Made by a program: the position numbers and the translations under genes. This document shows, in pieces, positions 46,582 to 57,988 of a stretch of DNA of 64,000 nt (its first letter is position 1; every line of letters begins with the position of its first letter). Source of the stretch: Moniliella sp. 'wahieum' (taxonomy: Eukaryota; Basidiomycota; Moniliellomycetes; Moniliellales; Moniliellaceae). The stretch covers positions 1-64,000 of the forward strand of contig RSEE01000088.1 of the NCBI GenBank assembly GCA_003971905.1, given 5' to 3'. The notes below the pieces were generated by a model. That model did not search any database. It was not told the DNA's origin and saw only the letters and a list, made by a program, of their open reading frames with translations.

Positions 46582-47819
46582 ATGGCATCCCACCCGACCC
46601 CCGGTACGACGCCCTGGCGCGGTGCTGCCCTACCTCTTCCCCCGTCTGTCCGCACGGCCTGCGACGGCAGCAGTGCGCTGCTCTCGTGGCAGCCGGGCAA
46701 GACGCCCTTCTCCACCATCCATCGGTCTGCTTGCTGGAGGTGCCTATCTGTCTGTCATCTTATTGTGCGCGAGGCCATGTGCGGCACAATGTACCGGCTT
46801 TACGCTGCGCAAGCCGTTGTCGTGCACAATTTCCTCTTGTCTCGGCATCGTTTTTGCTGCTTGCGTGTATGCTGGAAGAAATCCTACCCATCTGGTGGCA
46901 GCATGGATTTTTCCATGCTATCTGCGCCCAGGACGCCTGGACCCCGCGCATGGAAACCCTCTACATCTTTAACTACCTCTTCAGTACTGGGAGCTGGGCG
47001 ACACCATGTTCCTTGTCCTCAAGAAAAAACCACTTGCGTTCCTGCACGTCTACCACCACTCGGCCACGGCTCTGCTTTGCTTTTCCCAGCTGCTCGGTAA
47101 AACGTCCGTGTCCTGGTCGTCATCGCCTCAACTTGGCGGTGCATGTGATCATGTGTACGTCCCCCCCTCCCTCCCACCAGACGAACTCAACACTAACCCT
47201 TCCCCTCCCCTAGACTTCTACTACCTTCTTGCTGCGCTGCGGATCCGTTGCCGTGGAAGAAGGCCGTGACGACGATGCAGATTTCGCAGTTTGGCTGGAC
47301 CTGGGCGTGGTGTACTTTGCGTCGTACAGCTACTTTGTCGGAGCGTACGGGCTGCCTCTACCTTCGATGGGCAGCTGTGCGGCAGGCAAAGAGCACGCAG
47401 TATGGTCAGGATGTGCGATCCTGACCTCCTACCTGTTCCTGTTCATTGCGTTCTACCAGCGGACGTACCACCAGCGCGCGCAGGACGGGGCGAAACCTAA
47501 GTTTATGCGTACGCTACGTGCCTCGTCCGTCTCCATGACGCGCACCGACATTGTTCATCCGGAGCTGCGTGTGCCGTCGGTGCCTGTCTCGCGTGCCGCG
47601 ACGCCCGACTGGGAGAAGGTGCTGGCGCAGGAAAGGCGCAGGCAAACTAAGTCGGTTTTGATTCTGGCTGGCTGGGCTGGGGGGCGGCGCTTGCTGGCGC
47701 CCCTGGCGGGTGGGTGTTTTTGGTTTGACTTCTATCCTTGTATTGGCTACATTATCCCCCACGGTGCATGGGTGTTTGAAGGGTGCTGCGGCTATGGATT
47801 GGGCGTGGACAATGAGTAG
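46582..47819 (+). CDS. ELO-family very-long-chain fatty acid elongase
   Basis: ER-membrane 3-ketoacyl-CoA synthase of fatty acid elongation (ELO2/ELO3 type). ATG 46582. Conserved text: [48 protein letters not shown], and the HxxHH active-site box in [19 protein letters not shown] 59-bp intron (47155-47213, GTACGT...CTAG) joins VHVIM to [11 protein letters not shown]; then [35 protein letters not shown] and [10 protein letters not shown]. The gene has more frame breaks than any other here. At least five are one-base losses from doublets, for example before YWELGD (46988), in SWVVIALNLAV (47114 and 47128) and in RIRLPWKKAV (47247). The C-terminus after 47600 is less certain. Confidence 0.9.
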
Positions 47820-48437
47820 GATTCGTAGGCGCGGCCAGAGGCACGCAGCAGGGCGGAAGGAGCGGCGTCGAATTGGGGCACGTGACATGGGACACGGGAC
47901 AGGGCGCAGCGGGCCACAGTGCTTGGCTAGGCGCCTAGCCTAGGCCCTATGGGCGATGCGTGACTAGGACGCACTAGCCCAGGCGCCAGGTGACCGATGT
48001 GTGATACATGTGACTGATGGTTGTCCCCCTTTAGGGTTAGTGGCTGGGCTGGAATTGGCACCGGCAGGGTTGCTTAGGTCAGCCGATGGTTGCTGAGGCG
48101 CCTCAGCCGCTGAGCTGAGTCAGCAATCATGAATCAGCAGGCCGCGCGTTGAACTTGGACGTTGAACATTTGGGTGAATGTTGCAGCTGGCCGTGGGATT
48201 TGAAATTGCATTGGCCTGATATCACTATCACGTGGCAGCAGCCCGCCCCTGTAGGGTTGCAACTTTCAATCGGGCATGGCCCTGAGGCCTGAGGCCTGAC
48301 GCCTTGGTTGGTGCGGCTGGGGTGGGGCGTGGCGTGGCCTGGGCTGCTCGCTTGGCGGCGGGTGCTCCTGGCTGCCATCGGCGCCTGCCTCGGCGCTTTG
48401 TGCAGTGTACTTTGGAGTGCGCCCCGTCGTGTCCGGC
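47820..48437. other. Intergenic, no gene seen
   Basis: About 600 bp upstream of EAR1, with TGAGGCC repeats at 48282-48302. Nothing else was identified. Confidence 0.45.
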
Positions 48438-50038
48438 ATGGCGCCCCGAGCCTCCGCTGTCTCTGTCCCCTCACCAGAGCGTCCGATGGCTCGCCCAGCT
48501 TCCTGGGTGGGTGGGTGCGCCGCTCTCCTCGCTCTCCTCTCTACGTCGGTCTGGGTGGGGGAACGCCTAGCCCGTGGGACCCGCCACCGGGGTGGGACGA
48601 TCCGATGGACGAAGATCCGTTTGTGGTACTGTTTGCGCTTCTCATTCTGTTCTGCAGCCTGTTTGCCATCTTGCTCGTGTTCAGTGCGTCGCTGGCGATT
48701 GTCCGGCGCACCGGGTCGTTTGGCTATGCGGACGAGGAAGCTGCGACGGACTTGTCGCAGCTCGAGGCTTCGCGAGGAGCTGCAGGTACGTGAGGACGCC
48801 TATCTCGCCCAACTGGCTCCGGCTGCACAGAGGGGCTACCTGCATGCGCGCCAATGGACCGAACACAATCCGTACGGATCGGTCCAGACCGACATTACCT
48901 TAGCGCAGTACCTTTCGATCCAGGAAAAAGGGTCTGGCAGCGTTCGCCTTTGAGCCCAACTACGAGGACAACCCTGCGGTGCTCGTATCGGGTCGGATGG
49001 AGATCCAGTTCCTTCCTGACGGGGTGGGCATGGCAGCGGAAGAAGGTGGGGCAGTGTGTGTGCAGAGCAACCTACCTATTCCTCGACTTAATGAGGTGTA
49101 CTATTTCGAAGTCAAGATGCTCGACCTGCCTGCCCAGACAGACGTGGCGATCGGCCTGACCACACGACCTTACCCCTCCTTCCGCTTTCCCGGGCTGCAC
49201 CGCTACTCGATCGGGTACTTCCGTGACGGGCGGGTGAGCTACAACCATCCCTGGTTAGCGCGTGGGTTTGGACATCCGTTTGCGCAGGGGGATGTGTGGG
49301 GGTGGGCTTCCGACCTCGTGGGGGGCACGTTTTTTTCACCCGCAACGGTCGTCGGGTACGCGAGATGTTTTGCGGACTAGGATGGGTCAACTTGTTTCCT
49401 ACTGTAGCAGCCAACGGACCAGCCCAACTGCACGTCAACGTAGGTGGGAGCGGGTTCGTTTGATTGAAGCCAATGTCAAACGTTGGGGGTTTGCTGCACC
49501 AGGTACACTGCCCCCACCTCCACCTTATGGCCGCACGCAAGATTCCGTCCTGATTGACATGGGCGGCGAGAATCCCCTGCCTGCCGATACGGCCGAGGGC
49601 TCTTCCTCTCGTCAATATCAGTTGCCCCCCATGCAATTGCCTCCGCCCTTTGTCTCGCTACCCCTACCCCTACCCGTACTCTCCTTCCCCTACCATTTCG
49701 CCCCCCTTGGACGCTGTCCGCCCCCGGCGTATACCACCGACCAACCAGCCGACGCGCGTCGCCAGGCCCAGCAGAGCGACCGAGGCATGACGTCTGTCAT
49801 CTCCACCTTCGATCTGCCATCGCTCGCTCGATCTTCCCCGCAAACCCCCCCCCTTCCTCTCCCTTTCCCTTTCCCTTTCCCCTTTCCCCTTTCCCCGTCC
49901 GCTTCCCCTGGGCCCGGCACGTTGTTTTACATACCTGTTGATACCTTGGATCTATGGCACCCCAAAAGTAGTCTGGTTTCTGGACTGTTGGTTCGGCGCT
50001 CAACACACCACGCCATGCACATCACATCACGAACATGA
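48438..50038 (+). CDS. SSH4: SPRY-domain Rsp5 adaptor, EAR1/SSH4 family
   Basis: Single-pass endosomal/vacuolar membrane protein that brings the ubiquitin ligase Rsp5 to transporters for sorting. ATG 48438 (alternatives lie further upstream). A membrane span near 48608-48700 (VVLFALLILFCSLFAILLVF) is followed by GYLHARQWTEHNPYGSV. The SPRY domain (about 48960-49490) shows NPAVLVSGRMEIQFLP, QSNLPIPRLNEVYYFEVKML, TDVAIGLTTRPYPSFRFPGL, HRYSIGYFRDGRVSYN, LGWVNLFPTVAANGPAQLHV and LIEANVKRWGFAAPG. Two PY motifs follow, PPPPY and PPAY, which fit WW-domain binding. Frame breaks occur near 48540, 48785, 48935, 49300 and 49460. A proline/phenylalanine-rich tail follows. Confidence 0.9.
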
Positions 50039-51023
50039 CAGCACACCGCACAATACAGCACCAGAACAAGACGAAACAGGAAGAAAAGGCAATGCACACC
50101 TTGTACCTCGGTGTGCTGGCTTGCAGCTCGTGTGGGCGTCGCAAGTGGGGAGGAGACGGGCGAGCAAGTGCTGGGTCGAAGGGAAGATGGTACCAAACCC
50201 ATCAGCGTGGAAGGAAAGGTCAACCACTGAGGCAAATTGTGCATCTGATCATTGGCCTTGGCGCGGGGGGCCCTGGAGGGGCGCCAGGGCGGAAAAGCCT
50301 GTCGCGGTTGCGGTTGCGGTTGCGGGTCCGGGGGCGTGTGCGAGTGCGATGCGAGTGCGAGTGCGAAGGCAGGAGGAGTTCCTGTGGCGGGAGGAGCATG
50401 TGTCGTCGGTCACTGGCAAAGTGGGCTACAAAGTCGGTGGCATGTACGAGGCGGAAAGTTGGTGCAAGCGGGGGGTGGTCCGGGGCAAGGGGAAACTGAG
50501 TTGGAGGTACCGCTGGAGATGTTACTGGCTGGGAGGATCATCCGCTTGCGCGCGGCACAGAGCGAGTCCCAGTCGTACACCCACCCTTATGGACCAACAC
50601 CACATGGCTATTTGCGTGTCAGTTGCGCCTACGCCCAGTGGTCCTGCAGTTCGCAAGGGGAGAGGAGGGGGACGTACTAGTCCCATACGACTGGTGCGCC
50701 AGGGGGAGAGAAGGGAGAGAAGGTAGGGGAGAAGGGTAAGCGTGATGCCGCGCAAGGGGGGAGGGGAGAAGAAGCACGTACCGTATGCGCCCTGCTCGAG
50801 AGGCACGTGGGAGGCGCGTTGGAAGAAGGTGGCAACGGTCTGGGTGGGGTTGGTGATGATGACGACGTGCCCGGCGGGCAGGAGGCGGGCGAGTTGGTAG
50901 GCGTTTTCTGGCTGGTCAGCCGCGGCGGCGAGTGGGGGCGACGGGGGCGAGGGAGAGAGACCAACCTTCGCAGAAGTAGGGCGCGTACAGGTGCGGCTCT
51001 GGGAAGGGCGGTGCCGAGGGCAT
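50027..51023 (-). CDS. NTAQ1: Protein N-terminal glutamine amidohydrolase
   Basis: Deamidates N-terminal Gln to Glu in the Arg/N-degron pathway. Exon 1 MPSAPPFPEPHLYAPYFCE joins across a 58-bp intron (50908-50965) to ENAYQLARLLPAGHVVIITN and QRASHVPLEQGAY. Intron 50691-50781. A 13-nt exon (50678-50690) supplies V-V-W-D-Y. Intron 50608-50677. Exon 4 begins HVVLVHK and, with one base restored, GWVYDWDSL. The assembled motifs CEEN, WDYHV and YDWDS contain the catalytic Cys, His and Asp of the family. FVAHFASDRRHML follows (50420-50380), and near the end LSFHADGFGTIFPSTQHLLA. The C-terminus beyond that is uncertain. The tail overlaps the end of the convergent SSH4 gene by a few bases. Confidence 0.85.
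50678..50690 (-). other. Predicted 13-nt microexon of NTAQ1
   Basis: On the minus strand the 13 bases lie between CACCAG (acceptor) and GTACGT (donor). Phase works on both sides: the preceding exon ends in G, the following one begins C. It encodes Val-Val-Trp-Asp-Tyr with the final codon completed by exon 4, matching the invariant VxWDYH signature. Without it the catalytic His block would be out of frame. Confidence 0.75.
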
Positions 51024-51300
51024 GGCGGACAGACCGCTCGTCTTCACGGCGTGCGACTGGACATGGCGATGGGACGCACAGCTAACCAGTGATATTGCCT
51101 GGTGCAGGGCCACGTGATTCGCACGTGACAGCTTGCAGCCACTTGCAATTTGAAACAACGCCCACTGGGTGTTGGATGTTGGTTGCTGCGCCCAAATTCC
51201 AGCCGGCACCACTCCTATTCAGTACTCATTCCAAGGCAGCTCTTCTCAGGCGCCAGCTCCACCCAGCCTGCTCCGGCTCATCCTCACTGCCGCGCCCACT
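51024..51300. promoter_or_regulatory. Divergent NTAQ1 / PIF1 promoter region
   Basis: 277 bp between the two start codons; no distinctive element beyond a TTGCAGCC/CTTGCAAT pair near 51130-51150. Confidence 0.4.
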
Positions 51301-54300
51301 ATGCCCGCCAAGCGCGCTGCCAGCCCCCGTGGCACACAACCCCACACAAACGTCCCCCCGCCCGCCTTCCCACGCGGGACGCCGACGCAACCGCAGACGC
51401 GGACGACGACCACGAATTCAGCGACGACAGCCTCGACTGGGACCTGTGCGCGGCCGTTGCCGACGAGGTGCTTACCCCCCGCGCGCCGCAGCACCGGCCG
51501 AAACAGGAGACTGGTACCAACGCAAGCCCCTCGCTTTTGTTCTGTCCTCCCAGGGCGGACGGCAGCGCTAGTGTGACAAAGGCGGGTGCGCATTCTCGTG
51601 TACCCTTGTGCTCGCCGTCTCGGGTGCGGTCGTCAGGTACGCCTACGCCTGCCTTGGCCGCACCTACTCCGCCTGCGGACAGCGGTTCGCCCCGACCCGC
51701 CAATCCAGCCCTGCAGCGACGCCAATGCACATGTACGTGTACCTGTGGTGCAGCGGAGTACAATCGCCTGTTGGACCGGCAACAGGCAGCCCTGTCGGAC
51801 GCACCTTCCTCTTTCGCTGCGCCGTGTAGGCAGAGAGGCGTGATGTCCCCCTCGCCCCGGGACGCAAAGAGGTTTAGTCCGCTTGTGTCGTCCCCCAAGC
51901 GCCCTCGACCCAGTCCGAACCAGAGCCCCACCGTGCTCTGCGGCCCACCAGCAGTTTCTCTCCCGGCCTTGTCTGCGCCTGTAGCACCATCTACTACTGC
52001 ACCCGTCCCTGCACCCGCCTCTGCACCCGCCCGCCCATTACGTTCCGACAACCCTCTGTCCCCTCAGCAGCAAGATGTGCTGGAAAGAATTGTGGAGGGG
52101 AAACAGTCGCTCCTTTTCACGGGTGGGGCAGGCACGGGAAAATCAGTGCTAGTGCGTGCGCTGGTGAAAGAGTTACGAAAAGTGTACCCCGACCCGCGTG
52201 CGGTGGGGGTATGTGCAATGACGGGCGTTGCTGCTCTGCATGTGGGTGGTCAGACATTACATTCCTGGTCGGGAGTAGGACTGGGCAACTTACCTGTTCA
52301 CGCGCCTGAGGATGCCCAACGGCACAATTGTCTTCTCACCACGTGTCACGGAACAAGCAAGCGCGACGGACATGGGAGAATGCGCAGGTACTGGTAGTGG
52401 ACGAAGTATCGATGCTGGATGCCGTCTTGTTTGACAAACTCGAGTTGTTGGCGCGGTTGTTACGTGGGTGCAGCAAACCCTTTGGCGGAATCCAACTTGT
52501 TCTCGTAGGGGACTTTTGTCAGTTGCCCCCCGTGGTTAAGAGTCCCACGTTTTATGGTGCGGGCGATACCGCGACGCAGCTCAAGATCGAGTACCAGCAG
52601 CTCTGTGCTACCTATCCTTCACGATTCGTTTTGACGCCAAGAGTTGGGCGCGGTGCGTGCCGCAAGTGGTGGTGCTGAACCATGTCTTTCGTCAAGCCGA
52701 TATGAAGTTTGTCAGGATGCTCGAGGAGGCTCGCCACGGTACCTTATCCCCTACTACCATTTCTGCTTCCAGCGTCTCTCGCGTCCGCTCGACACGAGCG
52801 ATGGGATCGAGCCCACCGATCTGTTCCCCCTACGAGAACAGGTGGAACGAGCGAACCTGAGTCGGCTACGGGCCTTGCCCGGCCAATCGCACTTTTCATT
52901 GCGCGGGACGACAGCTTTGTGCACAAAGTGCGCCCCAACCAACCTCGGGAAAAGGTGGAGGAACAAATCAAGGTCTTTCTCGACAAGCATGTGTGTTGCG
53001 CCAGCCAAAGTGGAACTCAAGGTGGGAGCTCAAGTGATGTTGTTGAAGAACTTATCCAATGGACTGGTCAATGGATCGTGGGCATCGTTATTGGGTTTGA
53101 AAAGTTGCGCCATGCCCAAGTGGCGCACGATCAAGATGGAAGGGCGTTCATGGTCGACTCAAAGCACGCTTCTACTCCCAAGAAGGAAATGTCCTCATCC
53201 ACTTCCCCATTCACGTGCCGGCCACAGCGGACGCCGAGGGGTCAGCGAGACACCCTCAGTTCCGTCCGACAGTGTCCAGGCACACGTCACCGAAACGCCT
53301 ACACCCGACCCTGCCGCCTTGGAGCCCGAGCCTGCTCTCCCGAACGCTGGCAAGGACTTAGGGACCAACGAGGAAGGTGAACCTTTATTCACCGTCAGCA
53401 CCTCCCCGCCTCTGTCCCAGTGGCCCATCCCTCTACCCGTTCTCCTGCGGCGGCCATTCTGGAAGCGAAACAAGCTGAACGTGAAGCGGCCGCATGCGAT
53501 ACGTCTTCCGTCCCCTCACTGGGCATTGGGCTAGGGGTGGAAATTGCAGTGGCCTCGGTCAACCGGAAGGGCAAACCGAAGATTGATGCTGTGCAGCAGT
53601 CGCTTCGTTATGCGCAGGAGGGTACATCTTACCCCGTTGTCCGTTTCGCTGGGGGACAAGTGCTCTTCCTGCCTAGCATGCCGTTCCAAGTACAGTCTCC
53701 CATTGGAGACGACGAAGCGCAACGAGTCCAAGTACGTTCCGTTTTTCCTCTCTCTACCTCCCCCAAAGTGTGCTGTAGAAGAAGAGCTAGAAGAGCTAGA
53801 AGAGCTAACGTCTCACTAGGTCCCTTTGATGCTGGCCTGGTCCATGTCGATCCATAAGGCACAAGGCCAGACGCTGGAAAAGAGCCGCGTCGACTTTACG
53901 CGCATGTTTGAGCGAGGACAAGGCTACGTCGCCCTGTCGCGATGCACGACAATGGAGGGGCTGCAGGTGATTGGGTTTGACCCGGCTCGAGTTATGGCCC
54001 ACCCCGTGTGCTGGAATGGGAAGCCACCCTGCCACCTTGTCCTTCAGCCTGGCGCACCGTCCAACCCAATGCGTCGGGGCCTGACAAGGACAGCAGCGCC
54101 ACCCTGGAAGAGTGATAGGGAGGTGAGATGGGACGGCTACCGAGGGATCTCAATCATTAATCAGAACGGTTGGGGTAGAGTGGGCATGATGCATGTTTAC
54201 ATGTTGCACTGCAGCGACGTTCTACGGCAGCCAGACGGTGCGGTCTGGGCTGCCAGACAAATAGATGAGCGAGGACGAGGAAACGAGGTGAGCGAAGAGG

Positions 54301-54332
54301 TGAGGGTGGGAGGTGGCAGGAAGAACAGATGA
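51301..54332 (+). CDS. PIF1: PIF1-family DNA helicase
   Basis: 5'-to-3' helicase acting at telomeres, G-quadruplexes and mitochondrial DNA. ATG 51301, disordered N-terminal 250 residues, then helicase motifs in order: Walker [19 protein letters not shown] (about 52110), [20 protein letters not shown], Walker [73 protein letters not shown], and after an 88-bp intron (53732-53819, GTACGT...CTAG) [20 protein letters not shown] then [20 protein letters not shown]. Frame breaks occur near 51390, 52330-52390, 52640, 52770-53000 and 53420. The C-terminus after AHPVCWNG is unclear; the frame is open to 54332. The start is 277 bp from the divergent NTAQ1 start. Confidence 0.92.
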
Positions 54333-54589
54333 ATGTGCCAGCGGTGTCTACTACATTTACGGCGCTTACAATTGGAATCAGGTGGAGGCGCCATGGGAAA
54401 ACTCGGTGCAGGCCACGGCTTCATTCTGACTACTAGGCCACTGGTGCCCCAGGCGGTAGTGCGGCTCGGCTACCGAATGGCTCCCTAGGCGGGTGAACTA
54501 GGGCCAGTTCATGTCTGTCTGAGTTTAACCCCCCCCCCCACTCTGTGGGAGCTCATTTTCTTCGTTCATACCCTTCTGTCCCCCCATTC

Positions 54590-54928
54590 TTGGAACCAGA
54601 GAGCAGACCAGCTCGGCAGTAAGTACTATGCATTTGGCTCTCTCAGTGCAAAGCACCAGAGAGCAGACCAGCTCGGCGTACAGTGGAGGACGCGAGGACA
54701 CTACAGCACCAAGACGACGGGCAAGATATTTCCCATCGGAATGATTTGGCTACTGAGTCTCAATGGAAATGGTTCCTCGCTCGGATGTCAGCCACGCTCA
54801 TCCGTGTCCACGCGCGCTTCCTAGGGTACGGGACCGGATGGCGACCACCGGAGGGTCCTGATATCCTGGTGATCCGCCTGGTTCCTTACCAACCTTGGTG
54901 GCGCTTCCAAGTAACCCCCGCAAGATGA
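54590..54928 (+). mobile_element. Retroelement tail, second copy
   Basis: Shares with 31.06-31.40 kb a run of near-identical DNA from the ACGCGAGGA(C/T)AC(T)AC region to the CCCCGCAAGATGAACGGTT end. Here the last frame is open for 81 codons (54683-54928): ESQWKWFLARMSATLIRVHA, RFLGYGTGWRPPEGPD, then VIRLVPYQPWWRFQVTPAR-stop. Upstream, AGAGAGCAGACCAGCTCGGC occurs twice, 59 bp apart (54598 and 54657). It is a truncated 3' end of the same element family, better preserved than the 31-kb copy. Confidence 0.6.
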
Positions 54929-55798
54929 ACGGTTCGGTTTAGACGTGTAGCGTGCGATTTGAAGTCCAGGCTCATCGATCATTGATCAGATCCATATGGC
55001 CCCCTCACAGACTGCTGATCCGCTCCGGGGCGACAGTCCCACATGCCCAGTCTCTCTGTTCCCCACACAAGGGTGTTGGCACGGGCACACGGGACCTGAC
55101 GCCGTCACATCCCGCGCAAGCTCTGATTCGACTGCGGGGGCAGGGGCAGGAGCAGGGGCAGAGGCAGAGGCAGAGGCAGAGGCAGACACTTATAGTAAGC
55201 CTCTCCTCACGTCACCGGTTATCGGGTACAGTTCACCTCATCTTACCTCACCTGTGAACGTGCGCAACGTGGGCACAGACAAGAAAGGTACGGGGAGGAT
55301 ACATGGATTGTTGATATGGGGCTCAGACGAAGGGGGCCAGACGGAAAAGGATGAAAAGCAAAGCAGACAAGATGGCCAAGGGAGAGGGAAGCCGTTACAT
55401 GGGTACCGAACCAGGTGGGAGGGTGTGAGATGGCAGAGACAGAGGCGGAGGCGGGTGTACAACGAGGCGGTTGCGTTGGCTCGCTGGTGTGCCAAGAGCC
55501 GAGGGGAGAGGAGAGTCTATCGTAGCAGTTTGGAGAGTGCCGAGCCAAGGAAGGAAATGGGGAATGGGGAATGGAGGATGAGGGATGGGGGATGGGGAAC
55601 TGACGTGGGCAAGGGCAAAGCGGGATGGCAAGGAGGAGGGCGAACAAGATGTCACGAATTTGGGCAGCGCAAGGCGCGAGGGCGGGGGAAGGGTCGTGTC
55701 GTTCAGAGAAAGGTCCAGGTCCAGGTGGAAACCTCAAGCGTAAACCTCAAGGCGCCAGGCTAAGACGCAAGAAAACAAGGTCAAAGTACCGAGGGGAC
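54929..55798. other. Intergenic, low-complexity, no gene recognised
   Basis: GGGGCA/GAGGCA hexamers at 55133-55188 and GGGGAATGG/GGATGAGGG units at 55558-55600. Long ORFs on both strands lack motifs. It holds the 3' flank of the kinase gene. Confidence 0.45.
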
Positions 55799-57988
55799 TT
55801 ATTCGCCCGTGTCCATACGTGCAAAGGAAAGGGACGGATAGGATCCGAGGTTGAAACCGGAGGAATCGCGAAGCGAGCGAGCGCCCAAGGACATGCCCAA
55901 ACCATCGTCTCGTCCCGAGTAGGAGAATCCCGAAAACTGGTGTTGGACTGAGGACGATAGCACGCCATCCTCTTCTCCGTCCATAGTCGTTTTGCCTGAC
56001 CCGAGCTGGGCATCGTCTGCCAAGCCAACGCCATTGGCTTCGCCCGTAACGACGGAGCGCAGATCGGTGCCGGTAAATTCAGGATCAAAGTTGGCCACCG
56101 ACTCTTCCGATTCGACCAGTGGCTTAAATGGCGGCGGAATGGTCTTGTTGGCCAACGCGACCCAGTCAATCGAGTTGAAAAAGGGATGCTGCTTGAGATC
56201 GGCTGCGTCATTCAGTGCGCCAAGACGGTGTTTCGGGTTACGATTGAGAAGTCCCTTGACAAATTGCTTCCCATCGTCCCCGATCGCACCCCGGGGGAAC
56301 TTGATCTTGCCAAAACAAATGTTACGGTACATTTGTTGCGTGTCCTCTGCGTAAAACGGCGACCAGCCACAGCACATTTCGAATAGCAGTCTAGTCAAAG
56401 CAGATTGTCAGTCAGTCAGTCAGTCAGTCAGTCAGTCAGTCCCCTGTAGGTACCCTCCGCAAGCGAAACACTTGGGGAGGAAACACGTTGGATTCGATGC
56501 ACGTACACGCCCAAACTCCAAAAGTCCACCAACTTGGAGTAGCCCGATTCATCCAGCAGTACCTCGGGGGCAAGGTACTCGGTCGTACCGCAGAAGGTGG
56601 AGGTCAACTGTCCGTTGCCCAAGTCTGGCTTGGACAGACCAAAATCGCACAACGCCACATGGCCCATGGCGTCGAGAAGGATATTTTCAGGCTTCAAGTC
56701 GCGGTAGACAATGTTGTAGTTATGAAGGTGTTCGAGGGCAAGGACGAGTTCGGCAATGTAAATTTCGCGCGTTCCTCGGTAAAGCGGCCCTCGCGTTGAA
56801 GGTGCCAGAACAGCTCGCCTCCCGACTTGTAGTCGGTAACAAAGAAGAGCTCGGTTTCAGATTGAAAGGAGAACTTGAGGCCGACTAAAAGGGACAATCT
56901 AGCGATTTCTCCAGAATCTTGCGTTCGCCCATCGTGTGCACCACTTCCTTTTTGAGTGCAATCTCTCGCTTGCTCAGCACCTTCATTGCATAGATCCGCC
57001 GCGTGTCCTTCTTGCGCACTTGAAACACCCGACCAAACGTGCCGCGCCCAATCAACTTCATGTACTCAAAATCCCGAGGGGTAAGCTTGGAGCGCGACGT
57101 GGAGCGTTCGTACCGCAGGCGGACCTGGACTTGGCCGCGCTCGACGCCGGAGGAGGGGACGGCAAGCGAGCCATCGGGATTGGTACCTTCCCGACCAATC
57201 AGCGGGTACCAAAGTTCGCTGGTGCGGTGGTCGGAAAGGTGCGGGGTAATGTCGCGCATGCCAATAAAGCCTTCATCCGCCGCATGGCGGTCGTACACCG
57301 AGATGAACACTTTGGGGCCCTCGTACGTCACATCAAACATGACCTCGTCGTTCCACACTGGGTCGTACGCAGAGGCAGAAGCAGCGGTGGCGGCCATGCC
57401 CGACGCGGGAGGCTCCGCGTCCAGCATCATTGTATCGCCACCTTGGTCGGAAAGGGGCGCATTGATCGGCTCGCGGCCGACAAACTCATTCTTATCAAAG
57501 CTCACCACCGCATACGGGCGGGAATGGGGGGTGATGCCAGGCAGGTTGCGAGCGCCCAGGATGGAGACGGTGAGCTGGCCCTTGGGGGCAGAGGTGTTGC
57601 GTGTGCGGCCGGCGGCGGGCGGGGGAGCGACGGCGATGCCAACAGGGCAGCAAGGGACGCAGGCGCGGGCGCAGGCGCGGGCGGCGGCAAGGAGGGCCCC
57701 GTAGCGGACGGGGGAGGGAGCGGGGGGCCGTTGCGATCTCGGGTGACGGGGGTGCGGGGGGGCAGGTGGAGGGCAAAGTCGGGCGGGGCGGTGGAGAGGT
57801 GGGTGGTGGGCAGGGCGGTGTGGAGGCCGCCGGGGGTGAGGAGGGGAGGAGAGGCGGGAGGGCGCAGGCGGGGCGGCGGTGGGGACGGCGGTGGGGACGG
57901 CGGCGTCAAAGGGGTTCTGCTCGTTGAGGACGGAGGCGCGTGGGGTGAGCTGGTCGGCGGGGGTGGGGGTATAGAGGCCACGGAGCAT
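55799..57988 (-). CDS. YPK1: AGC protein kinase, YPK1/Gad8 (SGK-type)
   Basis: TORC2-PDK1 effector kinase controlling sphingolipid and membrane homeostasis. Start [20 protein letters not shown] (57986-57988), a Pro-rich linker, a C2-like region ([44 protein letters not shown]), then the kinase: [46 protein letters not shown] and activation loop [20 protein letters not shown] 116-bp intron (56391-56506, GTACGT...CTAG) containing (CAGT)n joins VDFWSLGV to [17 protein letters not shown]. The AGC tail has ANFDPEFTG and the hydrophobic motif FSGFSYS. Frame breaks occur near 56760 and in the N-terminal Pro-rich part. The activation-loop Thr and hydrophobic-motif Ser are both present. Confidence 0.94.
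56408..56441. repeat. (CAGT)n microsatellite in kinase intron
   Basis: Eight tandem GTCA/CAGT tetramers within the YPK1 intron, close to its 3' splice site on the minus strand. Confidence 0.9.
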
